DNA of 64,000 nucleotides, taken from Streptomyces sp. NBC_00536. Lineage in GTDB: Bacteria; Actinomycetota; Actinomycetes; Streptomycetales; Streptomycetaceae. How positions within the stretch are numbered: the first letter of the stretch is position 1; each line of letters begins with the position of its first letter. Positions 61,740-64,000 of this stretch are shown here, piece after piece. A program made the position numbers and the translations under genes. The stretch is taken from positions 1-64,000 of the forward strand of contig NZ_CP107819.1 of the NCBI RefSeq assembly GCF_036346295.1, read 5' to 3'. The notes below the pieces were generated by a model. That model was not told where the DNA came from and made no database searches. It saw only the letters and a list, made by a program, of their open reading frames with translations.

Positions 61740-62609
61740 CTATCGGGTGCGGAGGGCGTCGACGGCGATGCGGGCGGTGGTTCCGATGACGGCGTCTACG
61801 GCGGGGAGAGTGGCGGCGGGGTTGTCCGCGCGGGTGAAGACGGCGATGGCGTAGCGGCCGCCGTCGGGGTATTCGATGACGCCGACCTCGTTGCGGAGGG
61901 TGGGCAGGGTGCCGGTCTTTCCGGCGACGTGGACGTCGTCGAAGGGGAATCCGGAGGCCATGCGGTGGGGCCATACCTGGAGGCCGAGGAGGCGGCGGAT
62001 CGCGGCGCCGTGTTCGGGTGTGCAGGCTTCGTCGCGCCAGATGGCGCTGAGGAGGCGGGTCATGTCGCGAGGGGTGCTGTGGTTGGTGCGGGCGGGGTCC
62101 AGCGCGCGCAGGCGGGCGATGACACGGGGGTCGGTCAGGGCCTGTGCGCCGTCGGGGCCGGCGTCTTCCCGGATGGTGGCGAGGGTCTGGGCGAAGGTGT
62201 GCGGGGCGAGGGTACCGGTGAGTCCGAGGCGCCGGGTCGTGGTGTTGACGGCGTCGAGGCCGACGCGTTCCAGAAGGAGTTCGGCGGCGGCGTTGTCGCT
62301 GACGGCCGTCATGAGGTAGGCGGCGTCGCGCAGGGAAATCCGGACGGGGTCGAGCATGGCCGCCAGCCCGGTCGGTCCTGGCGTGCGTCCGGCGGAATGA
62401 CATTCGAGCTGTTCGGTCAGGTCCAGGAGGCCTTGCTCGGCCTGCTGGTGGAGGGTGAGGAGCAGGCAGAGCTTGTGGACGCTGGCGGTTGCGACCGTAC
62501 GGTCGGCGCCCGCGTTGATCTCGGCGCCGGTGTCGATGTCGGTGGCGTGGAGCCAGCCGGTGGCACCGGCTTCGGCGAAGGCGCTGTGGATGCGCTGGAG
62601 GGGGTTCAC
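61740..62609 (-). CDS. Class A beta-lactamase-like serine hydrolase
   Basis: A 289-residue protein with S43-x-x-K46 in TASVHKL, S104-D-N106 in TAVSDNAAAEL and VAGKTGTL near 230, all motifs of class A beta-lactamases. The omega-loop Glu (ExxLN) is not clear, and there is no signal peptide, unusual for a penicillinase that must act outside. It overlaps the LysR stop by four bases, so the two are co-expressed. Could be a cytoplasmic hydrolase rather than a resistance enzyme. Confidence 0.82.
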   Translation of the reverse strand: MNPLQRIHSAFAEAGATGWLHATDIDTGAEINAGADRTVATASVHKLCLLLTLHQQAEQGLLDLTEQLECHSAGRTPGPTGLAAMLDPVRISLRDAAYLMTAVSDNAAAELLLERVGLDAVNTTTRRLGLTGTLAPHTFAQTLATIREDAGPDGAQALTDPRVIARLRALDPARTNHSTPRDMTRLLSAIWRDEACTPEHGAAIRRLLGLQVWPHRMASGFPFDDVHVAGKTGTLPTLRNEVGVIEYPDGGRYAIAVFTRADNPAATLPAVDAVIGTTARIAVDALRTR

Positions 62610-63571
62610 AGCCAGTACTCCGATGCCGGACGCAGGTGGAGGGGGTGCTGGGGACGGTCGGCGGACACCCCTGTGGTGGTGCGCAGGACGTTGAGGGCGG
62701 TGTCGGCGAAGGCGGTGACGGCGCCGCTGTTGCGGTCCTTCGGCCAGGCCGCGGAGAAGCGCCAGGCGAGCGGGGTGCCTGCCAGGGGACGCCAGATGAT
62801 GCCCGGACCGCCGTCGTCGGCCGTTTGACCCGGGTCGGGTGGAGCGAAGGCGACGGCGTTGACGGAGTGAATCAGGCCTCGGATGAAGCTGTCGCCCTGG
62901 CCGTGGCGGACGGTGTCGGGGGTGTACCCGCCGCGGGCACAGGTGGTGAGCAGCTCGTCGTAGAGGGCGGGGGCATCGGCACGGGGGAAGAGGATCAGGT
63001 CGTACCCGGTGAGGGCGGACAGCGGCACATCGACGCGTGCGGCCAGGGGCGAGTCCGGTGGCAGGAGCACGCCCAGTTCCCGGCGCAGGACCGGGCCGAG
63101 TTCGAGCCCGGTGGTGTCACAGGGGTGATGGATCAGCCCCACGTCGAGTTCGTGGGAGGACATACGGGCGAGTTGTTCGGCGGTGGACAGCTCGTGGAGT
63201 TCCACCTCCAGGCCGGGCTGGTGGCGGCGCAGGTCGGCGAGGATCGCGGCGACGGGCTCCCCGGCGATGCCGGAGGGGAGCGCGGCACGCAGGAGGCCGC
63301 TGCGGCCGTCCCGGATGCGGGAGGCCACGGCAAGGAACGTGTCGGTACGGGCGAGGAGAGCGCGCGCTTCCTCCAGCAGGAGTGCGCCGCCCTGGGTGAG
63401 GGTGACCCGGCGGCTGGTGCGTTCGAAGAGCCGTACGCCGATTTCCTTCTCCAGGCGCTGGATGCGCTGGGAGAGGGGTGGCTGGGCCATGCCCAGCCGG
63501 ATGGCGGCTCGACCGAAATGTCTCTCCTCTGCAACAGCGACGAAGCACCGCACATGTCCGACTATGTCCAT
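62606..63571 (-). CDS. LysR-family regulator co-transcribed with the beta-lactamase-like gene
   Basis: A 321-residue LTTR from MDIVGHVRCFVAVAEERHFG, then RAAIRLGMAQPPLSQRIQRL, the HTH. The effector domain includes GLLRAALPSGIAGEPVAAIL and ELDVGLIHHP. Longer in-frame starts reach 63664 but the HTH begins at residue 15 from 63571. No clear ribosome binding site. The 3' end overlaps the hydrolase gene (ATGA). LysR genes beside beta-lactamases are known in Streptomyces (BlaA type). Confidence 0.88.
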   Translation of the reverse strand: MDIVGHVRCFVAVAEERHFGRAAIRLGMAQPPLSQRIQRLEKEIGVRLFERTSRRVTLTQGGALLLEEARALLARTDTFLAVASRIRDGRSGLLRAALPSGIAGEPVAAILADLRRHQPGLEVELHELSTAEQLARMSSHELDVGLIHHPCDTTGLELGPVLRRELGVLLPPDSPLAARVDVPLSALTGYDLILFPRADAPALYDELLTTCARGGYTPDTVRHGQGDSFIRGLIHSVNAVAFAPPDPGQTADDGGPGIIWRPLAGTPLAWRFSAAWPKDRNSGAVTAFADTALNVLRTTTGVSADRPQHPLHLRPASEYWL

Positions 63572-63582
63572 GATCAGGAACG

Positions 63583-63620
63583 ATATCAGAAGCACATCAT
63601 TGCGGATTTGATTCTGATAT
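63583..63620. promoter_or_regulatory. Inverted repeat, probable LysR operator
   Basis: ATATCAGAA (63583-63591), 20 bases, TTCTGATAT (63612-63620): a perfect 9-bp inverted repeat in the gap between the LysR gene and the rightward ORFs. It is AT-rich against a GC-rich background. Confidence 0.55.
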
Positions 63621-63656
63621 TGGACATGGTGCCGGTGCAGGTGCTGATCTCGGGAC

Positions 63657-63788
63657 ATGCCCACGCAAACGTGTCACGCCGTCGGTCTTCTCCTCCTTCT
63701 GTTCGCCGTCGGCGTGGGCGCCTGCGCCCTGGCGTGCGCACCGGCTCTTGAGCGCCGGCTGGATACGGAAGGACCGTTCGATGCCTGA
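63657..63788 (+). CDS. Tiny membrane protein
   Basis: A 43-codon frame, too short for most gene calls: MPTQTCHAVGLLLLLFAVGV, then GACALACAPALERRLDTEGP. One hydrophobic helix and three cysteines. Its stop overlaps the next start (ATGCCTGA), which points to translational coupling with the exported protein at 63781. Divergent from the LysR gene. Confidence 0.5.
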   Translation: MPTQTCHAVGLLLLLFAVGVGACALACAPALERRLDTEGPFDA

Positions 63789-64000
63789 GCCTCAACACCC
63801 TGCCCCCGACCGGCGCCGACGTTGGCGCCTCTTCAGCACTGCCGCCGCGGCGGCCACCGTCGCCGCGGCGGCCACCGTCGCCGCGGCGGCCACCGTCGCC
63901 GCGGCCGGAACGTACGCCGCGCAGTGGGGACCGTTCTCGCCGGACGAACCGGTTACCGATCCGGCCGCCGTGGCCCAGGCGCAGGGGGTTCCTGGTGGAC
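63781..64000 (+). CDS. Start of an exported or membrane protein, cut by the window end
   Basis: 73 codons visible: MPEPQHPAPDRRRRWRLFST, then an alanine-rich signal helix built of an 18-base tandem repeat encoding ATVAAA three times, and GTYAAQWGPFSPDEPVTDPA. An arginine run before the helix gives the usual signal. The family cannot be told from this part. Confidence 0.6.
   Translation, partial: MPEPQHPAPDRRRRWRLFSTAAAAATVAAAATVAAAATVAAAGTYAAQWGPFSPDEPVTDPAAVAQAQGVPGG

Overview
The window is high-GC DNA (RBSs of AGGAGG type, GTG starts, ATGA overlaps, long secreted proteins) typical of Streptomyces. Base 1 lies at or very near the end of a linear replicon. The first ~300 bases are a row of GC-rich palindromes with 3-nt TGC, TTC or TTT loops, as in Streptomyces telomeres, followed by a telomere-type helicase with helicase-associated (HA) repeats.

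Region 1 (1-13.9 kb) is the most exciting part. It holds the telomere, two HA-repeat helicases, a complete Tn7-like core (TniQ, TnsA-like endonuclease, DDE transposase TnsB, AAA+ ATPase TnsC), a DUF6414-type gene and, at 13773-13886, a candidate single transposon end with 20-bp-spaced repeats inside. I read this as a telomeric transposon: one side bounded by a TnsB-type end, the other by the chromosome end. A second copy of the end, inverted and about 85% identical by eye, lies at 20256-20368 beside helicase debris.

Region 2 (13.9-27 kb) is a nested pile of mobile elements. An ISL3-family IS has its transposase gene split by two exactly tandem 2177-bp group II introns. A DDE transposase gene is broken by an IS1182-family element. 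IS3-family scraps are present, and an IS5 (IS427-type) element sits on the end of the next operon. A small secreted protein lies between them.

Region 3 (26.9-39.4 kb) is an eight-gene minus-strand operon with a divergent MFS exporter. It encodes a PLP-fold-like protein, a LanB-like (tRNA-dependent) enzyme, a FemAB/GNAT-like transferase, an ATP-grasp ligase, a VioC-like arginine hydroxylase, a methyltransferase, an S9 peptidase and a TPP-binding half-decarboxylase. This looks like a peptide or amino-acid natural product cluster, probably truncated by the IS5 element.

Region 4 (39.4-47.3 kb) holds decayed type I-E cas6e/cas1e genes, DUF1330 and LysR genes, an ISKra4 scrap, a methyltransferase, a TIM-barrel-like protein, a PadR regulator and a frameshifted metzincin-like protease.

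Region 5 (47.3-55 kb) holds a secreted AvrRpt2-like cysteine protease with a membrane-anchored partner, then a four-gene operon. That operon appears to be a split LodA-type (cysteine tryptophylquinone) oxidase. One half is fused to a VioB-like ferritin domain, and a radical SAM/SPASM maturase and a LodB-like flavoprotein complete the set.

Region 6 (55-64 kb) holds a TAXI solute-binding lipoprotein, a two-component system, an MHS-family transporter, a secreted GH18 chitinase with a CBM2-like domain, a class A beta-lactamase-like protein co-transcribed with a LysR regulator, a tiny membrane ORF and the start of an exported protein cut by the window edge.
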